Below are positions 1 to 7,332 of a stretch of 64,000 bases of DNA, in pieces (within the stretch, counting starts at the first letter, position 1; every line of letters begins with the position of its first letter). The notes below the pieces were generated by a model. The model was not told the origin of the DNA. It saw nothing but the letters and a program-made list of their open reading frames with translations, and searched no databases. A program made the translations under genes and the position numbers. Source of the DNA: Propionimicrobium lymphophilum DSM 4903 (GTDB taxonomy: Bacteria; Actinomycetota; Actinomycetes; Propionibacteriales; Propionibacteriaceae); NCBI RefSeq assembly GCF_000423485.1, contig NZ_KE384026.1, positions 295,583-359,582 on the forward strand, in the 5' to 3' direction.

Positions 1-264
1 CCGTTCAGTGCCAACGGCAAGGCATGGGGCCTGGGGGAGGCTACTGGTTTCGTCAAGGTGATCGCAGATGGCACCTACAACGAAATTCTGGGTCTGACGA
101 TGATCGGACCCGACGTCACCGAACTTCTTCCAGAATTCCAGCTAGCTCAGCAGTGGGATCTGACTACCGCAGAGATTGCGCGCGTGATCCACGCTCACCC
201 GACTCTTTCCGAAGCCATGAAGGAAGCCGCGGAGGGCATCGAAGGACACATGATCAACCTCTAA
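1..264 (+). CDS. lpd: Dihydrolipoyl dehydrogenase, C-terminal part (cut by window edge)
   Basis: Only the last 87 residues are present, open from base 1 to a TAA stop. They form the dimerisation domain of the E3 flavoprotein that reoxidises lipoamide in 2-oxoacid dehydrogenase or glycine cleavage complexes in the cytoplasm. The diagnostic stretch HAHPTLSEA carries the His-Glu active-site pair that this domain donates to the partner subunit, and it is followed by the usual short C-terminal tail. The FAD-binding and redox-disulfide domains lie upstream of the window. A strong hairpin follows the stop. The other pyridine disulfide oxidoreductases share the fold, but the HPTLSEA pattern is typical of Lpd. 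Confidence 0.9.
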   Translation, partial: PFSANGKAWGLGEATGFVKVIADGTYNEILGLTMIGPDVTELLPEFQLAQQWDLTTAEIARVIHAHPTLSEAMKEAAEGIEGHMINL

Positions 265-276
265 GCTGGTCAAATT

Positions 277-310
277 AAAGTCTGGCTCGAGAATTCTCGA
301 GCCAGACTTT
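277..310. terminator. Bidirectional intrinsic terminator between lpd and yigZ
   Basis: A perfect 15-bp stem with an AATT loop lies in the 45-bp gap between two convergent genes. A T-rich run follows it on the plus strand and an A-rich run precedes it, so it can stop transcripts from both sides. It touches the yigZ stop codon. Confidence 0.85.
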
Positions 311-966
311 TATTTTTCGTATTCCACCCATTCGAAACCCTGTTTTTCGAGCATGGCTTTACCCGCTGAGAGCTCCGCAATCTTGGTTTGAAGTTTTTCG
401 TAAGTTCCAGAGGGATAGCAGATGGTCAGGATCGCACCGGAGGCACCATATTGGGTTTGCCGCAAAGTGAAGTTGTTTCTCAGATCTGTTTCGAGTCTTC
501 CTGCATCCTCGTAAGGAACGGTCAAACTGACGATGCCTAGTTTCGCCCGCTTCACCAATTTCGCAGAATCAAGCGCTCTTGCGGTGGAATCCGAATAAGC
601 CTGGACGAGCCCACCCGCGCCCAATTTGATTCCACCAAAATATCTCACGACCGCCACTGCCACATCGGATAGCTCCGTCTTCCCCTCACTAGTTTGACGA
701 TGAGTTATCGCTTCTAAGATGGGCGTTCCTGCGGTTCCGGATGGTTCTCCGTCATCGCTGAATCGCTGGGTTCGCCTATCTGCTCCGATCACGAAAGCAT
801 GGCAAACGTGCCTGGCCTGTGGATGCTCGTTGCGGATATTAGAGAGGAATTGCCTGGCGTCTTCTTCGTCTTCTACTCGAGCCACAAAACCAATGAATCG
901 AGAACGTTTTATCTCAACCTCGACTGGCCGATGTTTCATCTTTGCCGGAACTACGTAGGTGTCCAT
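310..966 (-). CDS. yigZ: YigZ/IMPACT family protein
   Basis: A 218-residue protein of the UPF0029/IMPACT family. The hallmark blocks DDGEPSGTAGTPIL (about residues 71-84) and RYFGGIKLGAGGLVQAYSD (about 109-127) are intact. The remaining C-terminal part matches the small ferredoxin-like DUF1949 domain. The eukaryotic relative IMPACT modulates Gcn2; the bacterial role is not settled, though a translation-linked or proline peptidase role has been discussed. The start ATG lies 6 nt after a TAGATT hexamer with no Shine-Dalgarno, so the mRNA is probably leaderless. The gene sits alone, convergent with lpd and downstream of the metNIQ terminator. Confidence 0.88.
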   Translation of the reverse strand: MDTYVVPAKMKHRPVEVEIKRSRFIGFVARVEDEEDARQFLSNIRNEHPQARHVCHAFVIGADRRTQRFSDDGEPSGTAGTPILEAITHRQTSEGKTELSDVAVAVVRYFGGIKLGAGGLVQAYSDSTARALDSAKLVKRAKLGIVSLTVPYEDAGRLETDLRNNFTLRQTQYGASGAILTICYPSGTYEKLQTKIAELSAGKAMLEKQGFEWVEYEK

Positions 967-972
967 TAAAAA

Positions 973-978
973 AATCTA
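973..978 (-). promoter_or_regulatory. Candidate -10 (TAGATT) of leaderless yigZ
   Basis: TAGATT on the minus strand ends 6 nt before the yigZ ATG. It directly follows the T-tract of the metQ terminator. No clear -35 was seen. Confidence 0.45.
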
Positions 979-990
979 ACAAAAAATAAT

Positions 991-1020
991 GGTGGTTAGC
1001 CCCAGCTGGGGCTAACCACC
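991..1020 (-). terminator. Intrinsic terminator of metNIQ
   Basis: A perfect 30-nt palindrome (15-bp arms, no loop bases as written, so a few terminal pairs open into the loop) is followed on the minus strand by ATTATTTTTTG. It lies 20 bp after the metQ stop. Confidence 0.85.
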
Positions 1021-1040
1021 AAAATATTAGCTATCACAAA

Positions 1041-1877
1041 TTAGCAAGCAGGTACCACGGTGCCTTGGTACTTGTCCTTGGTCCAATTTTGGGTGTCAGT
1101 GCTGCAGAGCAGATCCTTGAGCTTGAGGAGTTTCTCGTTGTCCTTGTCCTTGGTGCGAACGACGAGAATGTTTGCATAAGGGTTGCCCTCGACCTTTTCG
1201 GTCGCGATGGTACCATTTACGGGATCTAGGCCATTGATCAGCGCGAAGTTAGAGTTGATAATGGCTGCGTCAAGATCGCCAAGCGAACGGGCAACCTGCG
1301 GAGCCTCGAGCTCTACGATTTCGATGTTCTTGGGGTTGGAAGTGATGTCGATCGGAGTTGCGTTCAGGTCCTCCGGATCCTTCAACTCGATTACGCCCTC
1401 GTTAACCAGAAGCTTTAGTGCGCGCGCCTCGTTTGTGGGATCGTTCGGTACGCCAACCTTAGCGCCTTCCGGTAGATCTTTAAGGCTCTTGACCTTCTGC
1501 GAGTAGGCGCCCAGCGGCTCTAAGTGCACGGCTGCCAGCGAGGTCAGATCGTAGCCCTTCTTTTTTGAGTCCTCATCTAGGTAGGGCTTGTGCTGGAAGT
1601 AGTTAGCATCGATAGAACCGTCGGACAAAGCAGCATTAGGCTGAACGTAGTCGTTGAACTCCTTGATTTGGATGTCCAGCCCCGCGTCCTTTGCCTGGGT
1701 GTCGATGATGTGCTGGAGAATTTCTCCGTGCGGGGTAGGAGTGGCGCCGACAACCAGAGTGGTTAGGCCTTCGGCGTTAGTGGGGAATTCTTTTTCTTCT
1801 GCGTCGCCAGAAGAGGAGCATCCCGCTAATGCAAGAACGATTACCGAACCTGCTGCAATTAGTTTGTTGATTTTCAT
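1041..1877 (-). CDS. metQ: Methionine ABC transporter substrate-binding lipoprotein
   Basis: A 278-residue NlpA/MetQ family lipoprotein. It captures methionine (D- and L-forms in known members) outside the membrane and hands it to MetI-MetN. The N-terminus is a lipoprotein signal ending in LALAGC (Cys20 is the lipidated residue), followed by an acidic linker. The family block GATPTPHGEILQHI and the DANYFQHKPYL segment are both present. The start has a clear AAAGGAA Shine-Dalgarno. It is the last gene of metN-metI-metQ and is separated from metI by an 89-bp spacer with a hairpin, which could allow the binding protein to be made in excess. Confidence 0.93.
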   Translation of the reverse strand: MKINKLIAAGSVIVLALAGCSSSGDAEEKEFPTNAEGLTTLVVGATPTPHGEILQHIIDTQAKDAGLDIQIKEFNDYVQPNAALSDGSIDANYFQHKPYLDEDSKKKGYDLTSLAAVHLEPLGAYSQKVKSLKDLPEGAKVGVPNDPTNEARALKLLVNEGVIELKDPEDLNATPIDITSNPKNIEIVELEAPQVARSLGDLDAAIINSNFALINGLDPVNGTIATEKVEGNPYANILVVRTKDKDNEKLLKLKDLLCSTDTQNWTKDKYQGTVVPAC

Positions 1878-1925
1878 TTCGAGTTCCTTTCAAAAATAAG
1901 TCTAAGAAGATATAAAACTTCATGG

Positions 1926-1947
1926 CCAGCCCATAGAAGAGGGTTGG
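1926..1947 (-). other. Intercistronic hairpin between metI and metQ
   Basis: A 7-bp stem (CCAACCC with GGGCTGG, one G-T pair) with an 8-nt loop stands in the metI-metQ spacer. It lacks a T-tract, so it is more likely an RNA stability or processing element than a terminator. Function is inferred from position only. Confidence 0.35.
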
Positions 1948-1966
1948 TAAGGGCCGGGGATCAGCG

Positions 1967-2623
1967 TCAGCGGTGGGCTAGTGCGCGGGCGCATCGATCG
2001 CCGACCCACTGCATGCCCATGGTAAGCACGAGCAAAATTACTACCGCGATATAGGTGATCGTCCATTCGTTTCTCTGGTAGCCATAGCGCATGGCGATGT
2101 CACCGAGACCGCCGCCACCGATTGCGCCGGCCATCGCGGAGTAGCTAATCAAAGACACATACAGAACCGTCACATTGCTGACCAGGCTGGGCAATGCTTC
2201 AGGCAGCAAAACATGCCAGATCAACTGCCACAATGATGCCCCCATGACTTCGCCCGCGTCGATCTTGCCTTTGGCTACCTCACGTAGCGAAGTTTCAAAA
2301 AGCCTGGCGACGAACGGGGCAGCTGCAATAGTCAAAGGAACTATGGCTGCGATGGGTCCAATAGAAGTTCCAGTCAGCAGTTTTGTTAACGGCGTGACGA
2401 TGACCAGCATGATGATGAATGGAAGAGAACGCCCCATGTCAATTATTGCGCCGAGCACCTTGTTAACAACAAGATTAGGCCGAAGAGACCCGGGAGCAGT
2501 CAGGTAAGCACCGACGCCGAGGGGGAGTCCGAGCAAAGTCGCCAAAACTAGCGACGGCAAGACCATGACCAAGGTGTCTAATGTTCCTTGGCCGAGAAGG
2601 CTAAGCATTTGTTCGCCGGTCAT
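1967..2623 (-). CDS. metI: Methionine ABC transporter permease
   Basis: A 218-residue inner-membrane permease with about five hydrophobic segments, the normal length for MetI. The EAA-loop that contacts the ATPase is visible as EVMGASLWQLIWHVLLPEALPS, written here in two pieces: EVMGASLWQL then IWHVLLPEALPS. Its ATG overlaps the metN stop (ATGA), so translation is probably coupled. Together with MetN and MetQ it makes a MUT-family importer for methionine. Confidence 0.93.
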   Translation of the reverse strand: MTGEQMLSLLGQGTLDTLVMVLPSLVLATLLGLPLGVGAYLTAPGSLRPNLVVNKVLGAIIDMGRSLPFIIMLVIVTPLTKLLTGTSIGPIAAIVPLTIAAAPFVARLFETSLREVAKGKIDAGEVMGASLWQLIWHVLLPEALPSLVSNVTVLYVSLISYSAMAGAIGGGGLGDIAMRYGYQRNEWTITYIAVVILLVLTMGMQWVGDRCARALAHR

Positions 2624-3309
2624 GCTAGACCTCCTTTAGTCACGATCTTTCCAGCTCGGATCTCGCTGACCTGATCAGCCACCTTCGTTATGACTTCCAT
2701 CTGGTGGGAAATTAAGATCGTGGTTAGCGAATACTCGTCGGTCAAGTCACGAATCAATTTGATTATTGAGTCTGTCGTCGCAGGGTCGAGCGCGCTGGTC
2801 GCTTCGTCACTGATTAGGACGCTTGGCCTGGAAACTACGGCGCGAGCAATTGCCACACGCTGTTGCTGGCCACCTGATAAATGGGCCGGATGAACTTTCG
2901 CCTTATCTGCAAGCCCAACTCGCTCAAGCATCTCCATCGCCTTGTCACGGCGTTCTTCCTTAGCAACGCCAGACAGCTGGAGTGGCAGTTCGACGTTTCC
3001 GAGAGCACTGCGAGAATCAAGCAAATTGAAGGACTGAAAGATAACCCCGATACGACGACGAGCTTCTCTGAGTTTGGCACCATGAAGCGAGGTCATAACG
3101 ATGCCGTCAACAGTGATTGTTCCGGAAGTTGGCTTGGTAAGAAGAGTTAGGCAGCGGCCCAGCGTGCTCTTACCTGCACCAGAAGGGCCAATGATGCCCA
3201 TGACATTGCCGTGATCGACGGTAAGAGAGATGTTGTCTAGCGCTGTTACGGGTTCTTCGTCACGGCTAGCTGCCGGGTAAACCTTTGTAAGATTAGATAT
3301 TTCAATCAC
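2620..3309 (-). CDS. metN: Methionine ABC transporter ATP-binding protein (short form, no NIL domain)
   Basis: A 229-residue ABC ATPase that powers methionine import. Walker A GPSGAGKST (about residues 42-50), signature LSGGQQQR (about 145), Walker B VLISDEATSALD and the switch His in ISHQ are all intact. Typical MetN is about 340 residues long with a C-terminal NIL/ACT-like domain that binds methionine and inhibits transport. Here the chain stops right after the ATPase core, so direct trans-inhibition by internal methionine may be absent. The start is GTG with only a weak AAAGAG upstream. A structured leader with a small ORF precedes the gene. Confidence 0.9.
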   Translation of the reverse strand: MIEISNLTKVYPAASRDEEPVTALDNISLTVDHGNVMGIIGPSGAGKSTLGRCLTLLTKPTSGTITVDGIVMTSLHGAKLREARRRIGVIFQSFNLLDSRSALGNVELPLQLSGVAKEERRDKAMEMLERVGLADKAKVHPAHLSGGQQQRVAIARAVVSRPSVLISDEATSALDPATTDSIIKLIRDLTDEYSLTTILISHQMEVITKVADQVSEIRAGKIVTKGGLA

Positions 3310-3364
3310 TTTGAACTCTTTGTTGATAGGACCTACGAAGCATGGCTACACGTGCGGCATGACG

Positions 3365-3406
3365 CTATCGAGAGATAGCCCATCCCGCGCTGAGCATTCG
3401 CCGCAT
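3365..3406 (-). CDS. Candidate leader peptide upstream of metNIQ
   Basis: A 13-residue ORF, MRRMLSAGWAISR, begins with ATG 4 nt after a perfect GGAGG. Its start lies in one arm of a 6-bp pairing (TGCGGC with GCCGCA, 3400-3405 with 3353-3358), and an internal 6-bp hairpin with a 4-nt loop covers its stop (3364-3379). It ends 56 nt before the metN GTG. The position suggests attenuation or coupling control, but the peptide has only two Met codons. The sequence shows the ORF and pairings; the role is inference. Confidence 0.4.
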   Translation of the reverse strand: MRRMLSAGWAISR

Positions 3407-3415
3407 CGATCCTCC

Positions 3416-3427
3416 AAAGAATTCTTT
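3416..3427. promoter_or_regulatory. 12-bp palindrome in the metNIQ leader
   Basis: The perfect palindrome AAAGAATTCTTT lies directly upstream of the leader-peptide ribosome site. It could be an operator for a dimeric regulator of methionine uptake. No regulator is encoded nearby. Confidence 0.25.
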
Positions 3428-3457
3428 AAAACGCTACGGCTGAGAATACACGTATCA

Positions 3458-3516
3458 GCCAGAAAATTCGACTCTCATGTTTTATGCAACGATTCTTCGA
3501 GAGTCGATTTTCTGGC
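3458..3516 (-). terminator. Candidate terminator hairpin after ahpF
   Basis: Arms 3458-3476 and 3499-3516 pair over about 18 bp with one bulged base and a 22-nt loop, starting 12 bp after the ahpF stop. There is no T-tract after it on the minus strand, so it may work as a 3' end stabiliser or a Rho-assisted site. Confidence 0.45.
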
Positions 3517-3527
3517 CGACGGTTATT

Positions 3528-5096
3528 CTATCCTGCTCTGACTAGGTCATCCCAAGCTGCTAGTGCAGCAGTGGCTCCCGAAGATTGGGCGACAACAATC
3601 TGCTTGTATGCAGTATCTGCACAATCACCAGCAGCATATATGCCGGGGATGGAAGTCCTGCCACAACCGTCCGTAACGATCTCTTTTTTACTGTTCAGCT
3701 CACAAGTTTCTGCAAGCCATGCGGTGTTTGGCAGCAGACCGATTTGGATGAAAACGCCAGAGACGTCGATCCTCTTCGGTTCGCCGGTAGAACGGTCTGT
3801 ATACACGAGACCGGTAACCTGGTGGCCGTCACCAGCGATTTCCTTAGTGGCAGCATTCGTAACAACGGATGTGTTGGGCAGCGCATTTAGCTTTTCGAGA
3901 AGAACCTCGTCTGCTCGGCATTCTGGCATGAACTCGACGACCGTGACGTGGCTCGCATATACAGCGATATCGATAGCGGCCTCGATCCCAGAGTTTCCTC
4001 CTCCAACTACCGCGACCGGTTTGCCCTTGAATAGGGGAGCGTCGCAATGAGGGCAGAAAGTAACCCCGTTATTGCGGTACTCCTCTTCTCCTGGCACATT
4101 CAGCAGACGCCAATTAGCGCCAGTGGCAAGGATCACCTGCTTTGCCGAAAGCTTCGCTTCTCCCACCTCAACGGTGTGGTTACTGTCGGGAGTGCCTGCA
4201 GGAATCAAGCCTGTAGCAGTCTGCGAGTTGATAATTTCGATCGGGTAGGAAGCGACGTGCGCCTGCAGTTCTCGAGCCAGCTTCGGGCCTTCAGTGTACG
4301 GCTGAGAAATGTAGTTCTCGATTGCCATAGTGTCGTTAACCTGACCGCCAAATCGGTCGCCGATTATGCCAGTCCTGAGCCCTTTACGAGCCGAATAGAT
4401 TGCAGCAGACGCACCCGCTGGCCCCTGGCCCACAACGAGAACATCGAAGGGCTCCAAAGAAGAGAGCTTCTCCGCGGCAATAGTCGAATCGTTCTCATCC
4501 AATTTCGCCAAGAAATCCTCAATTGTCGCCCGTCCAGAACTGAATAGCTCACCATCAAGATAGAGGGCAGGAACTGAGAGGATCTTGTGCTCATCAATCT
4601 CGTCTTGGAATAAAGACCCCTCAACTGCAGTGTGCTTGATCCGAGGGTTAATGATGCTCATGGTGTTCAGAGCTTGAACCACCGTCGGGCAATTCTGACA
4701 ACTCAACGACATGTAAGTCACGAAGTTGAAGTCGCCGGGCAAGTTTTTAACCCGTTCGATAACTTCTGGATCTTCTTTAATTGGGTTTCCGCCCACTTGT
4801 AGAAGAGCCAGAACAAACGAGCTGAACTCGTGTCCCATCGGTATGCCGGCAAAGGTGACGGCTATTTCGGAGTTGACACGCCTAATCTGAAACCCAGGCT
4901 TGCGCTGATTAGCTTCGTCATCACGGCGAACGGAAATTTTATTCGACAGCGAGGCTACATCTTCAAGAAGTAGCTCGAGCTCTGCCGAGGCTTCCCTTTC
5001 GTCCAAGGAAACGACAAATTCAACGTCGTGAACTATCCGGGGGACGAGAGCCGAAAGTTGCGCCGAGAGGTTTTTGTCTAGAAGTTTTTTGGTCAT
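3528..5096 (-). CDS. ahpF: Alkyl hydroperoxide reductase subunit F
   Basis: A 522-residue flavoprotein disulfide reductase that passes electrons from NADH to AhpC. The N-terminal third is a tandem thioredoxin-like domain with the redox pair CQNC (about residues 133-136; CHNC in the textbook enzyme). The C-terminal part is thioredoxin-reductase-like, with the FAD motif GQGPAGASAA, the active CPHC pair (in CPHCDAPLFKGK), the NAD(P) motif GGGNSGIEAA and the late FAD motif AAGDCAD. The N-terminal domain separates it from a plain TrxB. It begins 3 bp after ahpC, so the two form one operon. Confidence 0.95.
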   Translation of the reverse strand: MTKKLLDKNLSAQLSALVPRIVHDVEFVVSLDEREASAELELLLEDVASLSNKISVRRDDEANQRKPGFQIRRVNSEIAVTFAGIPMGHEFSSFVLALLQVGGNPIKEDPEVIERVKNLPGDFNFVTYMSLSCQNCPTVVQALNTMSIINPRIKHTAVEGSLFQDEIDEHKILSVPALYLDGELFSSGRATIEDFLAKLDENDSTIAAEKLSSLEPFDVLVVGQGPAGASAAIYSARKGLRTGIIGDRFGGQVNDTMAIENYISQPYTEGPKLARELQAHVASYPIEIINSQTATGLIPAGTPDSNHTVEVGEAKLSAKQVILATGANWRLLNVPGEEEYRNNGVTFCPHCDAPLFKGKPVAVVGGGNSGIEAAIDIAVYASHVTVVEFMPECRADEVLLEKLNALPNTSVVTNAATKEIAGDGHQVTGLVYTDRSTGEPKRIDVSGVFIQIGLLPNTAWLAETCELNSKKEIVTDGCGRTSIPGIYAAGDCADTAYKQIVVAQSSGATAALAAWDDLVRAG

Positions 5097-5099
5097 CTT

Positions 5100-5669
5100 C
5101 TAGATCTTGCCGACCAGATCGATGCCTGGGGTCAGAGTGTCTTCACCTTGCTCCCACTTGGCCGGGCAGACTTCGCCCGGGTGCGCGTAAACGTACTGAG
5201 CAGCCTTAACCTTGCGCAGTAGTTCGGAAGCGCTACGGCCAATGCCCTCGGCAGTCTGTTCGATGTACTGGATGACTCCGTTCGGGTCCACCAGGAACGT
5301 AGCACGGTCTGCCTGGCCCTGGCCTTCGCGCATGACCTGGAAATTATTGGTCAGTTCGCCGTTGGAATCGCCAAGCATGAAGTACTGCACCTTGCCGACC
5401 TCTTCAGAGTCGTCACGCCAAGCCTTGTGCACGAAGTGCGAGTCGGTGGAAACGGAGTAGATCTCAACACCGAGCTTTTTGAACTCGTCATAGTGGTCCG
5501 CCAAATCGCCAAGCTCGGTGGGGCAGACGAATGTGAAATCACCGGGGTAGAAGAAGAAAATTGACCATTTTCCGGCAAGATCATCGGAGGAAACCTCGCA
5601 GAACTCACACTCACCAGCGTGGTAGGCCTGCGCCGTGAACGGCACTATTTCAGTATTTATCAGAGACAT
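5100..5669 (-). CDS. ahpC: Alkyl hydroperoxide reductase subunit C (typical 2-Cys peroxiredoxin)
   Basis: A 189-residue peroxiredoxin that reduces hydrogen peroxide and organic peroxides. The peroxidatic Cys lies in FTFVCPTELGD (about residue 49) and the resolving Cys in HPGEVCPAKW (about residue 168), the expected spacing for AhpC. A good AAAGG ribosome site precedes the ATG. It is followed after 3 bp by ahpF, which recycles it. No OxyR gene lies beside it; the 185-bp gap to the divergent CDF gene must hold its promoter. Confidence 0.96.
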   Translation of the reverse strand: MSLINTEIVPFTAQAYHAGECEFCEVSSDDLAGKWSIFFFYPGDFTFVCPTELGDLADHYDEFKKLGVEIYSVSTDSHFVHKAWRDDSEEVGKVQYFMLGDSNGELTNNFQVMREGQGQADRATFLVDPNGVIQYIEQTAEGIGRSASELLRKVKAAQYVYAHPGEVCPAKWEQGEDTLTPGIDLVGKI

Positions 5670-5773
5670 GGTTAGACCTTTCTTTGTCGATGACTCATCC
5701 GGTCAAAGAGACTAGTTGCTGTTTTGAAATTTTCAAGTCAGAGCACGGGTTTATTGATCCGGAAAAGTGATAT

Positions 5774-5788
5774 TGAAAATGAATCTAA
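5774..5788. promoter_or_regulatory. Zur/Fur-like box in the ahpC-CDF divergent region
   Basis: The 15-mer TGAAAATGAATCTAA agrees at 12 of 15 positions with a TGAAAATGATTTTCA-type Fur/Zur pattern and lies 67 bp upstream of the CDF start. The surrounding region is AT-rich, so a chance match is possible. Confidence 0.3.
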
Positions 5789-5854
5789 TTAACGTGTTGA
5801 TTATTTATATTCTGGCTTTTAGAGTTTTAAAAAAACGTAAAGGAAAATAGATAA

Positions 5855-6766
5855 ATGGGTCATCATAATCATTCTCATTCCGTACCCAAAGGGCACGTAG
5901 GAAGCAAATACAGAACTCGATTGGCGATAACATTTTCGCTGGTCGTTTCTTTCATGATTGTCGAATTTGTATTCGGATTTTTATCTGGGTCTTTAGCTCT
6001 AATTTCCGACGCCGGACACATGAGCGCAGATTCAATCACCCTCGGAGTTGCTTTATTAGCAACAGTCATCGCCACTAGAACAGATAAAACGGGGCGGAAA
6101 ACTTACGGCTCATTCAGGGCTGAAGTTTTTGCATCCGGGTTCACGGTTTTAGTGATGCTAGCCGTCTCTGTTTACGTTGTGGTGGAAGCCATTCAGCGCA
6201 TCGGACATCCCGCAGAAATTGCCACTGGCCAGATGATGGTGGTCGGCGTTCTCGGCCTGGCTATTAATGTGATTTCAATTTTCATTTTACATTCCGGTTC
6301 TAAAGAATCCTTGAATGTCAAAGGCGCTTATTTGGAAGTAATTTCTGACGCCGCAGGAAGCGTCGGAGTGATTCTTGCTGGAGTATTAATTAAGCTCACT
6401 GGAAACGGACTATGGGATGTTATTGTCGCCTTGGCGATAGGAATTTTCGTTGCCGCCAGAGCGCTAATTCTTGGGAAACACGTCTTGGCTGTTCTAGGCC
6501 AGCAGGCGCCGGAAGACATCGCAATCGAATCCGTGATTACTGATCTCGAGACAGTCCCCGGCGTCGAAGGAGTACACGACCTGCACGTTTGGACTCTAAC
6601 CAGCGGAATGAACGTGGCGACCGCACACCTCTTGATTGATGGTTCCGCTGACCCCCAAGACAGTCTCGAGATGGCGCAAAAGGTACTTCAGTCTAAACAC
6701 TCAATCGAGCACGCAACTTTGCAGACCGAGACTTCACCTACTGAGTACTGCCACTTGTCTTGGTAA
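5855..6766 (+). CDS. Cation diffusion facilitator metal exporter (zinc type)
   Basis: A 303-residue CDF transporter of the CzcD/ZitB group that exports zinc or a similar divalent metal in exchange for protons. It opens with a His-rich tail (MGHHNHSHS), has about six membrane segments and ends in a ferredoxin-like cytoplasmic domain (HDLHVWTLTSG). The TM2 metal motif is HMSAD. In TM5 the usual HxxxD appears as ExxxD (EVISD), with Glu in place of the first His; this could alter selectivity. An AGGAAA ribosome site precedes the start. It is transcribed divergently from ahpC and followed by a strong terminator. Confidence 0.92.
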   Translation: MGHHNHSHSVPKGHVGSKYRTRLAITFSLVVSFMIVEFVFGFLSGSLALISDAGHMSADSITLGVALLATVIATRTDKTGRKTYGSFRAEVFASGFTVLVMLAVSVYVVVEAIQRIGHPAEIATGQMMVVGVLGLAINVISIFILHSGSKESLNVKGAYLEVISDAAGSVGVILAGVLIKLTGNGLWDVIVALAIGIFVAARALILGKHVLAVLGQQAPEDIAIESVITDLETVPGVEGVHDLHVWTLTSGMNVATAHLLIDGSADPQDSLEMAQKVLQSKHSIEHATLQTETSPTEYCHLSW

Positions 6767-6773
6767 TCAGAAG

Positions 6774-6819
6774 GATTATTGGGCCAAGGAAAGTAATCGC
6801 CTCGGCCCATTAATCTTTT
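6774..6819 (+). terminator. Intrinsic terminator after the CDF gene
   Basis: Arms 6774-6785 and 6804-6815 pair over 12 bp with one mismatch and are followed by TTTT. It starts 8 bp after the CDF stop. Confidence 0.75.
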
Positions 6820-6839
6820 GTCGGCAGAAAAATATTCAT

Positions 6840-7145
6840 GTTCCGCAATTGTCCTACAATGAATCTGCACAGCATCTTGCATTTTTAGCTCAGCACAATT
6901 CACATAGTCTCGATTTTACGGTGCGAGACATTGTCCTTATGGGGCGTGAGCCGTACACGAAGACCCTCCAGCGAGACAATGCCGAGGACCTGAGAATAAA
7001 CGGACGAGTGGAGATGTCAGGCACGCCGGAGCAAGTTATTACGCCTCAGATAATCAAAAAGGTTTTTGAGGTAGACGCCGAGGTGTACAAAGACGAGACA
7101 GGGACCGTGAGGGTTATATTCCATTCCAACAGCACAAGGGCGTAG
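6840..7145 (+). pseudogene. Remnant of a siderophore/iron ABC transporter ATP-binding protein (FecE/FepC type)
   Basis: The frame is open and reads like two separated parts of a FecE-type ATPase. The first part, including QHLAFLAQHN and LDFTVRDIVLMGREPY, matches the Q-loop region. It then jumps directly to the C-terminal part, NGRVEMSGTPEQVITPQ and IIKKVFEVDAEV. Walker A (upstream), signature and Walker B are all missing, which indicates loss of the N-terminus and an in-frame internal deletion of roughly 100 residues. No transporter partners are nearby. It cannot work as an ATPase. Confidence 0.75.
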
Positions 7146-7179
7146 ATCTACCGCTTTCGCGAACACGTATCTTTGTCCG

Positions 7180-7193
7180 ATAATGTACATTAT
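7180..7193. promoter_or_regulatory. 14-bp palindrome upstream of the GH13 gene
   Basis: ATAATGTACATTAT is a perfect inverted repeat in the 187-bp gap between the ATPase remnant and the GH13 start, about 140 bp before the latter. A second, shorter repeat (CAAGTAGACTTG) lies at 7295-7306. Either could be an operator; no regulator gene adjoins. Confidence 0.3.
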
Positions 7194-7332
7194 GTCATTT
7201 TAAGGTGGTTTTCCGGTTCTGCCCGGCAAATCAGCTTCAGCACCTCTTCCCCAACTTCCAGTTGGCATCAACGAGCAACCTAGGCGTCGCTTTGCAAGTA
7301 GACTTGTTTGACCCAACGACAAAGGAATTTGG

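Noticed and set aside
24-278. Plus-strand ORF beginning at base 24
   Set aside because: It is out of frame with the Lpd C-terminus and has a low-complexity Arg/Ser composition typical of a shadow frame.
3310-3527. SAM riboswitch before metNIQ
   Set aside because: The spacer was read on the minus strand for SAM-I and SAM-IV core sequences; none was found. Only the small ORF, the palindrome and short stems are supported.
3528-5096. Thioredoxin reductase (trxB)
   Set aside because: The N-terminal tandem thioredoxin-like domain with CQNC and linkage to ahpC identify AhpF.
6636-7145. A complete 169-residue coding frame after the CDF gene
   Set aside because: Its first third overlaps the CDF gene in another frame, and its later part is a deleted FecE fragment without ATP-binding core. 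It is listed as a pseudogene.
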